Shown: piece by piece, positions 8,090 to 17,944 of the stretch
Numbering within the stretch: the stretch's first letter is position 1
Layout of the letters: every line of letters begins with the position of its first letter
Assembly: GCA_964479435.1 (NCBI GenBank)
Contig: CAYZME010000001.1
Span: 14,011 to 78,010, forward strand
Length of the DNA: 64,000 bases
Reading direction: 5' to 3'
Origin: JAAYKS01 sp964479435
GTDB taxonomy: Bacteria > Bacillota > Clostridia > Saccharofermentanales > UBA5734
Translations under genes and position numbers: made by a program
Notes under the pieces: model-generated
Told to the model about the DNA's origin: nothing
Seen by the model: the letters and a program-made list of their open reading frames with translations, nothing else
Database searches by the model: none

Positions 8090-8989
8090 CTAGTAGATCC
8101 GCCGCGCGTCACGCGGCAAACGTCGGATGTGTCGCAAAAACGCCATCACACGGCGATGTTCCGCTTCCGGGTAGACGAAGCCGGTCTGGCTTGCCATCTC
8201 GCGCGCGGCCAAACGAAAAAGCCGGCCCATCGACAGCAGCGCGTCCCAGACCTGATCGGGGTCGCCGCCGGGCAGGGTGCTTGCCAGAAGCCGGCGCCAA
8301 CGCGGTTCGACCCAGGTATCCAGTCGTTTGTAATACGAGCCGACCGATCGTGTATACCCGCTGCGGGCACCCACGTGCCAGGCGAGCATCTTGTGCAGTT
8401 GCGGGCGCACCAGTTGCTCCAGCATGACCCGCGCGCCCACCGCCTGTTCGCGCCACAAAGCTTTGGCGACATACGGCGAAACCCATAGAAACTCGTTGCA
8501 ACAATCGTCGAACTGCTTGTTTGTCGGCGGCCTGACGTGATAGGAGCGATCGTCGGCCGGCGGCAGAGGCGGCAGCAGTCCATCTTTGTCGAGCAGCGTG
8601 CGGCTGAGACTGTCGGACAACACCCGATCGATGCGATCGGTGCGCATACAGGTCAAATCGATGCGATTGCCGTCGGCAAACTGCATCAGCCAGGTATACG
8701 AATCGCGCGGCTCTTGCGCCGAACGGCGGGCGGCGGCCTCCCCCATGTCGTCCGGGGTCTGCATAATAAGCATCTCCCCAAACACCCGGATCCAGTCGGG
8801 TGCCACCAGGAAAGGCTCGACGGCGTTCACGGCGTAAATGACATCGTAATCCTGGAAAGGATCCGGTGTCACGGTCGGATCGACGCGCGACCCGTTGAGC
8901 ACAACCGCGCGGACCCGCGGATCGGCCTCGGCGACCGCCACAATCTGTGTCAGCATCTCTGCTTGTGTTCGGGTGCGTTTATTTTCCAT
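8090..8989 (-). CDS. ANT(6)-like aminoglycoside adenylyltransferase family protein
   Basis: This 299-residue protein matches the streptomycin 6-adenylyltransferase (AadE/ANT(6)) family in length and motif order. Near the N-terminus NGSR (32-35) is followed by the catalytic D47-Y-D49 of a nucleotidyltransferase fold; later come RIDLTCM, the CCNEFLWVSPYVAKALWR helix and a C-terminal helical domain. Known members transfer AMP to streptomycin, but chromosomal homologs in soil and gut Firmicutes often have unproven substrates. The gene starts eight bases after the gltA stop, so the two form an operon with no obvious functional link. Resistance is a family inference only. Confidence 0.82.
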   Translation of the reverse strand: MENKRTRTQAEMLTQIVAVAEADPRVRAVVLNGSRVDPTVTPDPFQDYDVIYAVNAVEPFLVAPDWIRVFGEMLIMQTPDDMGEAAARRSAQEPRDSYTWLMQFADGNRIDLTCMRTDRIDRVLSDSLSRTLLDKDGLLPPLPPADDRSYHVRPPTNKQFDDCCNEFLWVSPYVAKALWREQAVGARVMLEQLVRPQLHKMLAWHVGARSGYTRSVGSYYKRLDTWVEPRWRRLLASTLPGGDPDQVWDALLSMGRLFRLAAREMASQTGFVYPEAEHRRVMAFLRHIRRLPRDARRIY

Positions 8990-8997
8990 TCCGATTC

Positions 8998-10347
8998 TCA
9001 GCGCTGGTCCATCGGCCGATACGCAGTGCGGCTGGCCAGGTTTTTGTACGCGGGGCGAATGATCCGCCCCCCGCTGACCAGCTCCTCCATCCGGTGGATC
9101 GACCAGCCGGCGATGCGGGCGATGGCAAATATCGGGGTGAACAATTCCGTCGGAATGCCCAGCATGTTGTACAAGAACCCCGAGTAAAAATCGACATTGG
9201 CGCTGACGCCTTTGTAAATTCTCCGTTTCTGCGTGATGATCGCTTGCGAACGCCGCTCGACCAGGTCATACAGCCGGTATTCCGCTTCATACCCCTTTTC
9301 GGCGGCCAACTTGGCGACAAATTCTTTCAACAAAACCGCGCGGGGGTCCGACAGCGAATAGACGGCATGCCCCATCCCATACACCAGGCCCGAGCGATCA
9401 AACGCCTCTTTGGCGAGAATCCGGTCGATGTAGGCCGACACTTCGTCTTCGTCATCCCAGTCGGATACAGTCTGTTTAATCTCCTCAAACATCTGGATCA
9501 CTTTGAGGTTGGCGCCGCCGTGGCGCGGACCTTTGAGCGAGCCGAGCGCTGCCGCGATCGCGGCGTACGTATCGGTCGCGGCCGATGTGACCACGCGGGT
9601 GGCAAAGGTTGAATTGTTGCCGCCGCCGTGCTCGGCATGCAACACCAGGGCCAGATCCAAAGCCTGGGCCTCGGACGCGGTATAGGTGCTGTCCGGTCGC
9701 AACAGCCGCAAAATGTTCTCCGCGGTAGAAAGCCCGGGTTGCGGGGTGTGAATAAACAGGCTCTGCTTCTTATGATAATGGGCAAAGGCCTGATAGCCAT
9801 ACAGCGCCAGCGAAGAAAAACGCGCGGTCAGCTCCAGCGATTGGCGCAGCACGTTCGACAGCGAGATGTCGTCGGGGTCCTCGTCATAGCTGTACAACGC
9901 CAACACACTGCGCGCCAGCAGGTTCATCATATCGCGGCTGGGCGCCTTGAGGATCAGGTCGCGGACAAAATCCTCCGGCAGCGGACGGTAATCGTCCATC
10001 ATACGATTGAAGCCATCGAGCTCTGCCCGCGTCGGCAAACTGCCGAACAACAACAGATAGGTCGACTCCTCAAAGCCGAAATAGCCGCCCTGCTGGAACC
10101 CGTGGACCAGGTCGATGACATCGATCCCGCGGTAGTACAACCGGCCCTCACACGGGACATATTCGTCCCCGTCGAGCAGATACGCGTGCACATCGGAAAT
10201 ATCGGTCAGTCCGACCAGCACGCCCCGGCCGCTGATATCCCGCAGGCCGCGCTTGACGTCATATTTACCATATAATTCGGGATCAATCTCGCAACCTTTG
10301 CGAATCCGTTCGCTCATCTCAAGCAGGTTTTTGGGGTCAAGAATCAT
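8998..10347 (-). CDS. gltA: citrate synthase
   Basis: Condenses acetyl-CoA and oxaloacetate to citrate; 2-methylcitrate synthase is an alternative reading. The ATG chosen here has GAGAGGAG seven bases upstream, whereas the 14-codon longer frame has none. The 449-residue protein is a si-type synthase. It has the substrate His in HAEHGGGNNSTF, the catalytic His in GMGHAVY and the catalytic Asp in NVDFYSG, plus GSLKGPRHGG for CoA binding. The N-terminal about 50 residues before DVHAYLLDG are longer than in the shortest bacterial enzymes. It is followed by an ANT(6)-like gene in the same operon. A presumed anaerobe would use it for glutamate synthesis as much as for a full cycle. Confidence 0.94.
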   Translation of the reverse strand: MILDPKNLLEMSERIRKGCEIDPELYGKYDVKRGLRDISGRGVLVGLTDISDVHAYLLDGDEYVPCEGRLYYRGIDVIDLVHGFQQGGYFGFEESTYLLLFGSLPTRAELDGFNRMMDDYRPLPEDFVRDLILKAPSRDMMNLLARSVLALYSYDEDPDDISLSNVLRQSLELTARFSSLALYGYQAFAHYHKKQSLFIHTPQPGLSTAENILRLLRPDSTYTASEAQALDLALVLHAEHGGGNNSTFATRVVTSAATDTYAAIAAALGSLKGPRHGGANLKVIQMFEEIKQTVSDWDDEDEVSAYIDRILAKEAFDRSGLVYGMGHAVYSLSDPRAVLLKEFVAKLAAEKGYEAEYRLYDLVERRSQAIITQKRRIYKGVSANVDFYSGFLYNMLGIPTELFTPIFAIARIAGWSIHRMEELVSGGRIIRPAYKNLASRTAYRPMDQR

Positions 10348-10379
10348 GCGTTCACTCCTCTCTGTGACTCCATCGTTGA

Positions 10380-10402
10380 CGCGCCGCAAGGCTTGCGGCG
10401 CG
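10380..10402. repeat. perfect GC-rich palindrome in the gltA / FAD-oxidoreductase divergent region
   Basis: CGCGCCGCAAG and CTTGCGGCGCG are perfect inverted arms separated by a single G. It sits 33 bases upstream of the gltA start. The T-rich tract lies on the wrong side for termination of the minus-strand transcript, so an operator or a short hairpin in the gltA leader is more likely. Confidence 0.5.
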
Positions 10403-10430
10403 TATTATTAAAAAAAGTGACTTCTTCAGT

Positions 10431-12056
10431 ATGCCATTCTTATGGCTACGCCGGCAAATCCCATTTCACCCGCCATCACCGACCANNNNNNNNNNNNNNN
10501 NNNNNNNNNNNNNNNNNNNNGGCGCCGGTCCGGCCGGCCTCACCGCGGCGCGGGAGCTTGTGGCCAGAAGCGGGGACTACGCGGTGTCGGTGCTGGAAGA
10601 AAGCGATGAAATCGGCGGTATTTCCCGCACCGTTCGCTATGGCGACAACCGGATGGACATCGGCGGGCATCGGTTTTTTAGCAAAGACGAACGTGTCACC
10701 GATTGGTGGCGCGGCCGGATGCCGTTGCAAGGCGCGCCCGCCCTCGATGACCGCCTGTTGCGCCGGGACAAGCCGTTGGCGCCGGGCGGTCCGGACCCTG
10801 AAACCCAGGACCGCGTGATGCTGATTCGCGACCGGGTGTCGCGAATTTATTCACTGGGCAAGTTTTTTGATTACCCGATTCGCATGAAAGCGCAGACGTT
10901 CCGCAACATGGGGCTGGCCCGCACTTTGCGGGCCGGCGTCAGTTATCTGCGCGCCGCGCTGATCAAGCGCCCGGAACGCTCACTGGAAGATTTCTACATC
11001 AACCGCTTCGGGCGGGTGCTCTACGGGATGTTTTTTGAAAAATACACGGAAAAGCTCTGGGGGCGGCATCCGTCCGTGATTTCGGCCGATTGGGGCGCGC
11101 AGCGGGTGAAGGGATTGTCGATCCTCGCCATCTTGCGCGACATGTTGGGCAAAGCCACCGGGCTGGGCAGAAAAGAAGTCGAGACCTCGCTGATCGAACA
11201 ATTCTGGTACCCCAAACTGGGCCCGGGGCAATTGTGGGAGACCGTTGCCGACGAAGTCACGGCGCATGGCGGCCACATTTTGACCCGCCACGCGGTCCGG
11301 CGGATCCGTTGCGAGGACGGGCGAATCGCATCCGTGGTTTGCGCGACCCCCGACGGGGAGGTCGAGATCCCTTGCGACGAAGTGGTGTCATCGATGCCTT
11401 TGCGCGATCTGGTCGCGGGGATGGAAGGCATCGACGTGCCAGGGGAAGTGTCGCGGATTGCCGACGGCCTGCCTTACCGCGATTTCATCACGGTCGGCCT
11501 GCTGGTCCGCCGCCTCGCGCTGCGCAACGAAACCGCGATGCCCACATTGGGGGACATCGTCCCGGATTGCTGGATCTACATCCAGGAACCGGGCGTACAA
11601 ATCGGCCGTCTGCAAATCTTTAACAACTGGTCGCCGTATTTGACCGCCGATCCCACACAAGCGGTGTGGATGGGGTTGGAGTATTTTTGCCGTGAGGGCG
11701 ACGCCATGTGGGAGATGGACGACGCGTCTTTTATCGAGATGGCGGTCGCCGAACTGGCCCAGATCGGCATCATCGACCCGGCGGATGTGTTGGACTCACA
11801 CCGTGTGCGGGTCAAAAAAGCCTATCCCGCCTATTTTGACACCTACGCCGAGATCGACACGTTGACCGGCTGGCTGGACCGGATCCCCAATCTGTACTGT
11901 GTCGGCAGGAACGGACAACACCGGTACAACAACATGGACCACTCGATGGCGACCGCGTTCGAGGCCGTCGAGGCGCTGATCTCCCGCGATCCATCGCGCG
12001 CCCGCATCTGGAATGTCAATACCGAGCGGGAATATCACGAGGAGAAACGCGCATGA
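10431..12056 (+). CDS. FAD/NAD(P)-dependent oxidoreductase (UDP-galactopyranose-mutase-like), N-terminus interrupted by gap
   Basis: A flavoprotein of the amine oxidase/UDP-galactopyranose mutase superfamily, about 510-540 residues. The FAD-binding Rossmann motif is half lost in a 35-base N gap; it resumes as [10 protein letters not shown]. Further FAD signatures are GGISRTV and [10 protein letters not shown], and the C-terminal [14 protein letters not shown] binds the flavin. Homologs are usually annotated NAD(P)/FAD-dependent oxidoreductase and lie near envelope glycan genes. The start is uncertain: the given ATG is in frame only if the gap is truly 35 bases, and another ATG at 10442 would fit a different gap length. 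It overlaps the next gene by four bases (ATGA), implying a coupled membrane glycan function. Confidence 0.8.
   Translation: MPFLWLRRQIPFHPPSPTXXXXXXXXXXXXGAGPAGLTAARELVARSGDYAVSVLEESDEIGGISRTVRYGDNRMDIGGHRFFSKDERVTDWWRGRMPLQGAPALDDRLLRRDKPLAPGGPDPETQDRVMLIRDRVSRIYSLGKFFDYPIRMKAQTFRNMGLARTLRAGVSYLRAALIKRPERSLEDFYINRFGRVLYGMFFEKYTEKLWGRHPSVISADWGAQRVKGLSILAILRDMLGKATGLGRKEVETSLIEQFWYPKLGPGQLWETVADEVTAHGGHILTRHAVRRIRCEDGRIASVVCATPDGEVEIPCDEVVSSMPLRDLVAGMEGIDVPGEVSRIADGLPYRDFITVGLLVRRLALRNETAMPTLGDIVPDCWIYIQEPGVQIGRLQIFNNWSPYLTADPTQAVWMGLEYFCREGDAMWEMDDASFIEMAVAELAQIGIIDPADVLDSHRVRVKKAYPAYFDTYAEIDTLTGWLDRIPNLYCVGRNGQHRYNNMDHSMATAFEAVEALISRDPSRARIWNVNTEREYHEEKRA
10486..10520. other. assembly gap (35 N)
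   Basis: A run of N falls inside the start of the FAD oxidoreductase gene and removes the first strand of its Rossmann motif. The true gap length is not known from the sequence. Confidence 0.98.
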
Positions 12057-13669
12057 GCCGGTCGCGCGCCGCGCGCGTCACCGCCTGGGCGGTGGGGCTC
12101 GCCGCGTTGGCCGTGGTTTTTTACGCGGTCATCGTCGTCGCGGCCGGGGCTTTGCACGCCGATCACACGGATACGTTGCTCTGGGCGGAGGCGACCTGGC
12201 GCAGCGGCCGCCTGTTCGACCCGTCGTTTTATTATGCGGCCACGTTACCCTTTGGCGGGCAATGGTTCATGTTGCCTTTTCTGCCGCTGTTCGGCTTTGG
12301 CATGGCGGCCCAGACCGCCGGGATGATTTTGTTCGCGTGCTTGTTGTGCGGCGCGATCGCCTGGCTGGCGTCGCGCGCGCTGCGTTTTTCGCCGCTGTGG
12401 ACCGCGGCAGCGGTGGCGTTGACCGTGATGGCGGTGTCGGGCAGTGTCAAAATGCGGGAGCTGTATTGGGGACATATCATCTACTACAGCCTGGGCAGTC
12501 TGTTTCTCACGGTCGGTCTGGTGCTGGTCACGCGCTGGCTCGAGAGCCATCCCGCCCGCGACGGGCACCCGGCACAGCCGGCGACATGGCAGCGCCGCGC
12601 GGTCGCGGTTTGTGCCCTGGTTTGGATTTTTCTGTGCTCCCTCAACGGCTTGCAAGGGGTGATCACCTTTGGCGGCCCGCTGTTGGGCGCGCTTTTGCTG
12701 GAACGTTTTTTTCACCGCGAAGGGGGCATGGCGGCGGATCGCGACCAGATGCGCATCGTCCTCGGATGCGCGCTCGCGACCCTCGCCGGGCTGGCGGTCG
12801 GCTTGCTGCTCACCTACCGGATCCCCACCTGGTATACCGATTATTACGCTTCTTTGTCGGATCCGGACCAATGGCTGGGCCATCTGCTGCAGTTGCCGCG
12901 CGATTGGCTGACGCTTCTGGGGTACGCGCCGGCCGCGAACACCGCCGTGACCTCGTCGCTCGGATTGGCCCATCTGGCACGGCTGCCCGGGGCTTTGCTC
13001 CTGGCTGTCGCCCCCCTGCTTTTGTTTCTGCTGCGGGACAAGATACGCGAGATCGGTGTGCGCCTGTTGTTATATGCCCACCTGTCCATGAGCGGCGCTT
13101 TGTTATTCGCTTATGTTTTCGGCCAAATCGCCAACGTCAACTGGCGGTTGTCCCCCCTGGCGTTTACCGGCGCGCTCTGTACGGTTGCGCTGGCCAGGGT
13201 CTGGTGGCACGAACCCCGTTCGCGCCGGTTCGCACTGGTGGCGCTGGCCCCGTTGGTGTTGTACGCGTGTGTCGCGGCCGGCGCCATCCTGGCGACCCCG
13301 GTCCACGCCCGGCAGCAAAACCCGTATTATCGCCTCGGTCAATTCCTGGATGAAGCGCATCTGACCCGCGGGTACGCCACGTTCTGGAACGCGTCTTCGG
13401 TCTCGATCCAGACGGACGGGCGGGTGCGGATCGCCCCAGTGTTGTTGGAGAACGGCGACATGAGGCCCTATCGCTATCAGAGCGCGTCTGCCTGGTATCA
13501 GATCCCCGACGGCGTGGACGCGTGTTTTCTCTTGCTGGACGAAAGCGAATACCAAGTATACACGCGTCTGACACCCGATCGCGCGGACGCCGCGACGCGG
13601 GTGTTGACGGCGCCCGATGGATATTTCGTGCTGGTTTTTGACGAAAATTGCGTCGATCCGTTTACCTGA
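12053..13669 (+). CDS. large integral membrane protein, possible GT-C type glycosyltransferase
   Basis: The 538-residue protein has roughly 11-12 hydrophobic segments and a soluble C-terminal domain of about 110 residues (after [11 protein letters not shown]). A first extracytoplasmic loop ([13 protein letters not shown]) carries acidic residues shortly after the first membrane segment. That layout is typical of GT-C glycosyltransferases such as PMT/ArnT relatives, which use polyprenyl-linked sugars. The family is not recognised with certainty. Its ATG overlaps the stop of the UDP-galactopyranose-mutase-like gene, so both may make or attach an unusual envelope sugar; that link is inference. 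It ends eight bases into the convergent hydrolase gene. Confidence 0.7.
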   Translation: MSRSRAARVTAWAVGLAALAVVFYAVIVVAAGALHADHTDTLLWAEATWRSGRLFDPSFYYAATLPFGGQWFMLPFLPLFGFGMAAQTAGMILFACLLCGAIAWLASRALRFSPLWTAAAVALTVMAVSGSVKMRELYWGHIIYYSLGSLFLTVGLVLVTRWLESHPARDGHPAQPATWQRRAVAVCALVWIFLCSLNGLQGVITFGGPLLGALLLERFFHREGGMAADRDQMRIVLGCALATLAGLAVGLLLTYRIPTWYTDYYASLSDPDQWLGHLLQLPRDWLTLLGYAPAANTAVTSSLGLAHLARLPGALLLAVAPLLLFLLRDKIREIGVRLLLYAHLSMSGALLFAYVFGQIANVNWRLSPLAFTGALCTVALARVWWHEPRSRRFALVALAPLVLYACVAAGAILATPVHARQQNPYYRLGQFLDEAHLTRGYATFWNASSVSIQTDGRVRIAPVLLENGDMRPYRYQSASAWYQIPDGVDACFLLLDESEYQVYTRLTPDRADAATRVLTAPDGYFVLVFDENCVDPFT

Positions 13670-14396
13670 CGCGGGGTGGACGCCGCAGTCGGCCGATCCA
13701 CCTCTGAATCGCTTTGCGCAATCGCGCGAGATCCGCGTCTTTGAACCAGGCATGGCGGGAGTCGGGTAGCGTGATGAAGGCCACCTCGCCCGCCAATTCC
13801 ACGGCGAAACGCGCCGCGCTGTGCCGCGAAACGGTCTCATCGCGCCCCGATTGCATCAGCAGAACTGGGCAACGGACCGCATCCAGGTGGCGACGGACAC
13901 GGCGGATCTCGGCCAGGAGCCGCCAGTACGCCTTTGGCAGGCAACGGTTTTTCCAGCCGTTCGCGACGGCCATTTCACGCGCGATCCGATAGGCGCGAAA
14001 TACCTCATCGTCCTTTTCCGCCCGCCCGCAAACCATCCGTGTCGCCATCCGTATTTGAAAAAGACTGGTGCGGAGCCGAAAGGGTGCGTTGAGGGCAATG
14101 ACGCCATCGACCGGGTGACGCGTCGCCGCGTCCAGGCACAAAAGGCCGCCAAGAGAATGCCCGATCAGGATCAGACGCGACTTGTGCCCCTGGGCCGCGC
14201 GCACGGCGTGATCTACTTGTGCCCGCCAGGCCACCGGTTTCTCCCGCATGGACAGATTCAGATAATGGACAGGGCCGGGCGGCAAACCCCATGCCCCCGT
14301 CCAGTCCGCCATCTGCGCCGCGCTGCCGCCGACGCCGTGGACACAGATAAAATAAAATCCCGGCTCCGCCGCGGGTGGGTCCACGGTATTTTTCAT
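13662..14396 (-). CDS. alpha/beta hydrolase
   Basis: A 244-residue alpha/beta-hydrolase fold enzyme. The oxyanion region is CVHGVGG near residue 17, the nucleophile elbow is GHSLGG, the catalytic acid is probably the Asp of SGRDETVS, and the His is in DSRHAWFKD. Such arrangements occur in carboxylesterases and monoacylglycerol-lipase-like proteins. The long upstream extension of the frame overlaps the preceding gene. The ATG chosen overlaps that gene's stop codon (ATGA) and gives a normal length. Substrate is unknown. The 3' end overlaps the convergent membrane-protein gene by eight bases. Confidence 0.82.
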   Translation of the reverse strand: MKNTVDPPAAEPGFYFICVHGVGGSAAQMADWTGAWGLPPGPVHYLNLSMREKPVAWRAQVDHAVRAAQGHKSRLILIGHSLGGLLCLDAATRHPVDGVIALNAPFRLRTSLFQIRMATRMVCGRAEKDDEVFRAYRIAREMAVANGWKNRCLPKAYWRLLAEIRRVRRHLDAVRCPVLLMQSGRDETVSRHSAARFAVELAGEVAFITLPDSRHAWFKDADLARLRKAIQRWIGRLRRPPRVR

Positions 14397-15244
14397 GTGA
14401 AAAAATCGGCTTCGGGGGATTTCCCCGCCCGGCGGCGACTGCGATGGATGGCCAGCATCACCGCTGTGAATTGCAGGACCAGGCAAATCGTCAGGCAGAC
14501 CACCAGCGAACCGTAGCGGCCGCTGAGCCCGCCGGCGCCGGTCGAAAGATGTCGCAATAGAATGCCCATATACGTCCACAGCGCGACCATGCCGAATACG
14601 GCATCCTGGGCGGCCAGCGTGACCACCAACGTCGCCAACAGGGCCGTCACCAGTAGCACGAGCGCCCAGGTTGGTTCGGAGATCCCTCCCCAGCCGTTGC
14701 GGCTCCAGGCGGTCATGAGCATCGAAAAATGAACGATCGTGGCCAGGGACATCCAGGCGGTCATCACGCGAAACGCGGCACGGATGAATATTTTATCCGA
14801 CAGACGCATGACCGATTGGTGGCGTTCCATCACCCGATAACCCCAAATGGCGCAGCCATACATCGCCGCCGCGAGCCCCGTCGCCCCGGCCAGATGCCGA
14901 TGGTGCCAGGTGACCAACCAGAGTACATTGCATACGGCAAACAGCATAAAAGGCGCGGTGGCGTGACGCGCGAGATCTTTTTGCACCCGGCAGGTGGTTC
15001 CGAACACATCAAACGGGGCCAGGACAAACAGCCCTTGCAGAAAAAGGATCACCGCCCACATCCAAAAGGTCAGATCGGCGGGCAGGATGAGACTTGGATA
15101 CATGGGGGCGATCGCGCCGGTTGTGACACCGCCCAACGGCAGAAAATGGGCCAGTACATGAGCCGCCAGCAGCACCAGGTAGGTGATCAGGGCTGCCACA
15201 TGCGGCCATCTGCTTGGAACGGGATCCCCGCTCGTTTTTCTCAC
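14393..15244 (-). CDS. multi-pass membrane protein, TspO/MBR-related
   Basis: From the GTG start (preceded by GGGGGGAGG at ideal spacing) the protein has 283 residues and about seven or eight hydrophobic segments. The N-terminal half resembles tryptophan-rich sensory/TspO-related membrane proteins: a first helix (ALITYLVLLAAHVLAH), then MYPSLILPADLTFWMWAVI. That is the pattern of extended TspO-like proteins of Firmicutes. A polar C-terminus (RSRRRAGKSPEADFFT) is cytoplasmic. The upstream ATG of the long frame is far inside the intergenic region and has no ribosome site. Function is not known; porphyrin or stress signalling is a family guess only. Confidence 0.65.
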   Translation of the reverse strand: MRKTSGDPVPSRWPHVAALITYLVLLAAHVLAHFLPLGGVTTGAIAPMYPSLILPADLTFWMWAVILFLQGLFVLAPFDVFGTTCRVQKDLARHATAPFMLFAVCNVLWLVTWHHRHLAGATGLAAAMYGCAIWGYRVMERHQSVMRLSDKIFIRAAFRVMTAWMSLATIVHFSMLMTAWSRNGWGGISEPTWALVLLVTALLATLVVTLAAQDAVFGMVALWTYMGILLRHLSTGAGGLSGRYGSLVVCLTICLVLQFTAVMLAIHRSRRRAGKSPEADFFT

Positions 15245-15377
15245 GCGTCCTCCCCCCTTGTCGGAGACAGTATAGCTTTTTTGACCGGAGACCGAAAGCC
15301 GCGGAGCAAAAAGACGCGCGCACACGCGCGGCCAATCCGGTCGGGGCGACCGGGGTGGTCGGGGCCACGCTTCCGGG
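15245..15377. other. intergenic region with hairpins between msrAB and the TspO-like gene
   Basis: This 133-base gap holds a 7-bp hairpin (CCGGTCG, loop GGG, CGACCGG at 15337-15353) and a nearby GCGCG/CGCGC hairpin, with repeated GGTCGGGG words. No T tract follows on the minus strand, so a terminator is not supported. It belongs to the set of short GC-rich palindromes seen at several gene junctions here. Confidence 0.45.
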
Positions 15378-16415
15378 TCAGGTGTCATCCACATCCCGCA
15401 CCGCGCCCAGGTACGCGCCATAGCCGGCCGCTGCCATTTCCTCATAGGGGACAAAGCGCAGCGCGGCACTGTTGATGCAGTACCGCAGGCCGCCGGCCGC
15501 CGCCGGCCCGTCGGTGAACACGTGGCCCAGGTGGGAATCCCCGCCGGCGCTCCTCACCTCCGTGCGGATCATGCCGTGCGAGCGGTCCGCGCGCTCACCC
15601 ACGCGCCCGGCCTCGATGGGGCGGGTAAAGCTGGGCCAGCCACAGCCGGCGTCGTATTTGTCCCGCGAGCTGAACAGCGGTTCGCCGCTGACCACATCCA
15701 CATAAATCCCCGGAGCATCCCAGTCGTTATAGACTCCGGTAAACGGCCTTTCCGTCCCTCCGGTTTGCGTCACGCGGTATTGTTCATCTGTCAGCATCGC
15801 GCGAATTTCCCGGTCGTCCGGGCGTGTCCACGGATTCTCCTTTTGCGGGGAGCTCACAGACTGGGCGTCGGCGGCGGGCAACGTGTCAAAGGAGATGTGG
15901 CAATAGCCGTGCGGGTTTTTTTCCAGATACTTCTGGTGATACGTTTCGGCCGGGTCATAGCGCTGCAGAAGCTCCACTTCCGTGACAATCGGGCGGGTGT
16001 GTTTTGGAGCGGCGCGGCGCACCGCGGCGTCGATGACCGCCAGGTCGCCCGGATCCCGGTAGTAGATCCCCGTGCGGTACTGGGCCCCGCGGTCGTTTCC
16101 TTGCCGGTCGCGCGATGTCGGGTCGATGATGCCGAAAAACTGGTCGAGCAGAGCCGCCAGCGACAGGCGGCGCGGATCGTAGCGGACATGAACGGTTTCC
16201 GCGTGTCCGGTCTGGCGGAAACAGACATCCTCATAGGTCGGGCGCTCGGTCTTTCCATTCGCATAGCCGACGGTGGTTGCCGCTACACCGGGGATCCGGG
16301 CCAGATAGGCCTCGACCCCCCAGAAGCAGCCGCCTGCCAGCCAAATCTCACGCAGAGGTACGTCGGCATACGATATGTGTGTGTTGGGATTGGGTGGCAA
16401 TCGGGAATCAGACAT
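15378..16415 (-). CDS. msrAB: bifunctional peptide methionine sulfoxide reductase MsrA/MsrB
   Basis: A natural fusion of both methionine sulfoxide reductases (345 residues). The N-terminal MsrA domain has the catalytic GCFWG, about residues 29-33, and reduces the S epimer. The C-terminal MsrB domain has [10 protein letters not shown] and the catalytic Cys of [11 protein letters not shown], and reduces the R epimer. MsrB lacks the CxxC zinc pairs found in many MsrB proteins. No signal peptide is seen, so it acts in the cytosol. AGGAGGTGTTCCC precedes the ATG chosen; the longer frame adds 17 residues without a ribosome site. It repairs oxidised protein methionine, in line with an oxygen-sensitive lifestyle. 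Confidence 0.95.
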   Translation of the reverse strand: MSDSRLPPNPNTHISYADVPLREIWLAGGCFWGVEAYLARIPGVAATTVGYANGKTERPTYEDVCFRQTGHAETVHVRYDPRRLSLAALLDQFFGIIDPTSRDRQGNDRGAQYRTGIYYRDPGDLAVIDAAVRRAAPKHTRPIVTEVELLQRYDPAETYHQKYLEKNPHGYCHISFDTLPAADAQSVSSPQKENPWTRPDDREIRAMLTDEQYRVTQTGGTERPFTGVYNDWDAPGIYVDVVSGEPLFSSRDKYDAGCGWPSFTRPIEAGRVGERADRSHGMIRTEVRSAGGDSHLGHVFTDGPAAAGGLRYCINSAALRFVPYEEMAAAGYGAYLGAVRDVDDT

Positions 16416-16443
16416 GGGAACACCTCCTGTGCGAAACGCGTGA

Positions 16444-17859
16444 TCAGGCAGAGGGATCCGGCGCATGCGCGTCCGCAGGCGCGTCCATTTGGGCGCGCAA
16501 TTGCGCCAATTCCCTTTCGATCTCTTTTTGCCGGTCCATCATCAGCGCGAACATCAACGAATCGGCAATTTGACCCCGTAAATCCTCAAAATAGTACGTC
16601 TCGTCGTCCTGGGCTTCAAAAATCACATAGCCGAATTGTTCGTCATGAAAGAACAAGGGCTTGATGACATCTGTCACGCGGTCCGCATCCTTCGCATACC
16701 CATCGGGTAACAGTTGTGCGGTCGCGAACACCGGCGGGTCCGACAAAGTGTGGCGTGAACCTCCGGTATAGGCGAATAACAACTCGGATAGGTCCGGCAC
16801 CTGCCACGCGGCCGGATCACCCATCGGCCGCCCGTAGCGCACGACAAAACAGGAACGGATGCCGAGTTGCGGCAGCATGCGCTCGAGTTCAGCGAACAAA
16901 TCGTCCAACGTATACGTCTGCATCGATTGATGAATCGAGGAGGGACTGACCGGCCGGAGATACATCTCATCCGACAAATCCGGGCTGCCCAGATAACGGC
17001 AGCCGCACGACTCCCGCACGATCAGCTCGGTGGGAAATACGATCTGCTCGTCGGGGAGCGGCCGTTGCATTTTTGTCAGCAGGATGCGGATGGCCCGCTC
17101 GACCATCCGCCCGATGGGCTGGGCAATGGTCGTCAACGCGGGGCGGTGGGCACGGCTGGCGCGAGAATCATCAAAACCGGTGATCATCGCAGTCGGCGGT
17201 TGAATCCCTTTGCGCCGCAGGGCCCGAACAAAATGATAGGCTCCCAGGGCTGTATCGTCGTTGGCGCAGACGATGCAATCACACGCCACGCGGGACTCGT
17301 ACAAAGCCTGGTACGCCTCATATCCGTCGATGCTGGCAAAATTCCCCGCAAAGACCAGCGATGGGTCGACCGGTATGCGGTGGGCGGCCATTTGCATCTC
17401 AAACAAGCGGAACCGTTCCCGGGCCTCGACGTTGCCTTCCGGCCCTTTGAAAAACGCGATCCGGCGGTAACCGTGCGTGCGAATCAGGTGCTCCATCAAC
17501 CGCCGCATGCCCGGCGCCGCGTCCAGAACCACACTGGTACGCTCCGGGAATGCCAAGCCGATCGAAACCAACGGCGCGTGCGCCGTAAAGCGCGCGCAAA
17601 AAGCATGGTATTCCGCGGGAGAGGCGTAGCTGCCGATGGCCGAGCCCATCACCAGCCAGCCATCGGGTCGGAAACGTTCCGCCAGCGCGTAGATCGCGTT
17701 ATGACGCCGGTCGTTGCCGCGCGCCAACAGACGCCTGCCCTCAAAAACCAGCAGGTTGACATCCGCGTCCGCCGCCGCTTGGCGCAATGTCAGCCATACA
17801 TTGCGGCCGTAGCTGCCCTCAATATTTTCGATGATGCAGCCGATACGCTTCTTTTCCAT
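16444..17859 (-). CDS. LacI-type periplasmic-binding-fold sensor with GAF-like domain, no HTH or output domain
   Basis: The 471-residue protein starts directly with a LacI/PurR-type sugar-binding fold ([12 protein letters not shown] to about residue 305). It contains the late LacI-family motifs TGFDDS and [15 protein letters not shown] domain of about 110 residues resembling the GAF-like unit of Paenibacillus and Spirochaeta two-component sensors follows ([15 protein letters not shown]), and the protein ends in a short coiled coil. An N-terminal DNA-binding HTH is missing. So are the GGDEF, kinase or AraC domains that normally follow this arrangement. It probably senses a ligand and acts through a partner. 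Its ATG lies eleven bases after AGGAG; its leader holds tandem repeats. A mannonate-dehydratase-like gene lies just upstream. Confidence 0.8.
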   Translation of the reverse strand: MEKKRIGCIIENIEGSYGRNVWLTLRQAAADADVNLLVFEGRRLLARGNDRRHNAIYALAERFRPDGWLVMGSAIGSYASPAEYHAFCARFTAHAPLVSIGLAFPERTSVVLDAAPGMRRLMEHLIRTHGYRRIAFFKGPEGNVEARERFRLFEMQMAAHRIPVDPSLVFAGNFASIDGYEAYQALYESRVACDCIVCANDDTALGAYHFVRALRRKGIQPPTAMITGFDDSRASRAHRPALTTIAQPIGRMVERAIRILLTKMQRPLPDEQIVFPTELIVRESCGCRYLGSPDLSDEMYLRPVSPSSIHQSMQTYTLDDLFAELERMLPQLGIRSCFVVRYGRPMGDPAAWQVPDLSELLFAYTGGSRHTLSDPPVFATAQLLPDGYAKDADRVTDVIKPLFFHDEQFGYVIFEAQDDETYYFEDLRGQIADSLMFALMMDRQKEIERELAQLRAQMDAPADAHAPDPSA

Positions 17860-17874
17860 GGCTCGATAGACTCC

Positions 17875-17929
17875 TGGCGAATCCATTCGCCGGCGAACGG
17901 GTCGCTGGCGAATCCAATCGCCGACGAAG
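17875..17929. repeat. tandem hairpin-forming repeat, two units, in the leader of the sensor gene
   Basis: Two 24-bp units (17875-17898 and 17906-17929) start with TGGCGAATCC and differ at only three positions, with a period of 31 bp. Each unit contains its own inverted repeat (GGCGAAT/ATTCGCC in the first). They lie between the predicted -10 element and the start codon of the sensor gene. Confidence 0.75.
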
Positions 17930-17944
17930 CCGCTCGTTATCTGT

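Noticed and set aside
10380..10402. Considered as a terminator for a plus-strand transcript
   Set aside because: No plus-strand gene ends here and the A/T tract has the wrong polarity for both strands.
12013..13353. 446-codon frame overlapping the membrane-protein gene in another frame
   Set aside because: Arg/Gly/Ala-rich with no hydrophobic pattern; the frame at 12053 gives regular membrane helices and is coupled to the upstream gene.
17875..17929. Considered as a CRISPR-like array
   Set aside because: Only two units, unit spacing too short (7 bases between units), and no cas gene in the window.
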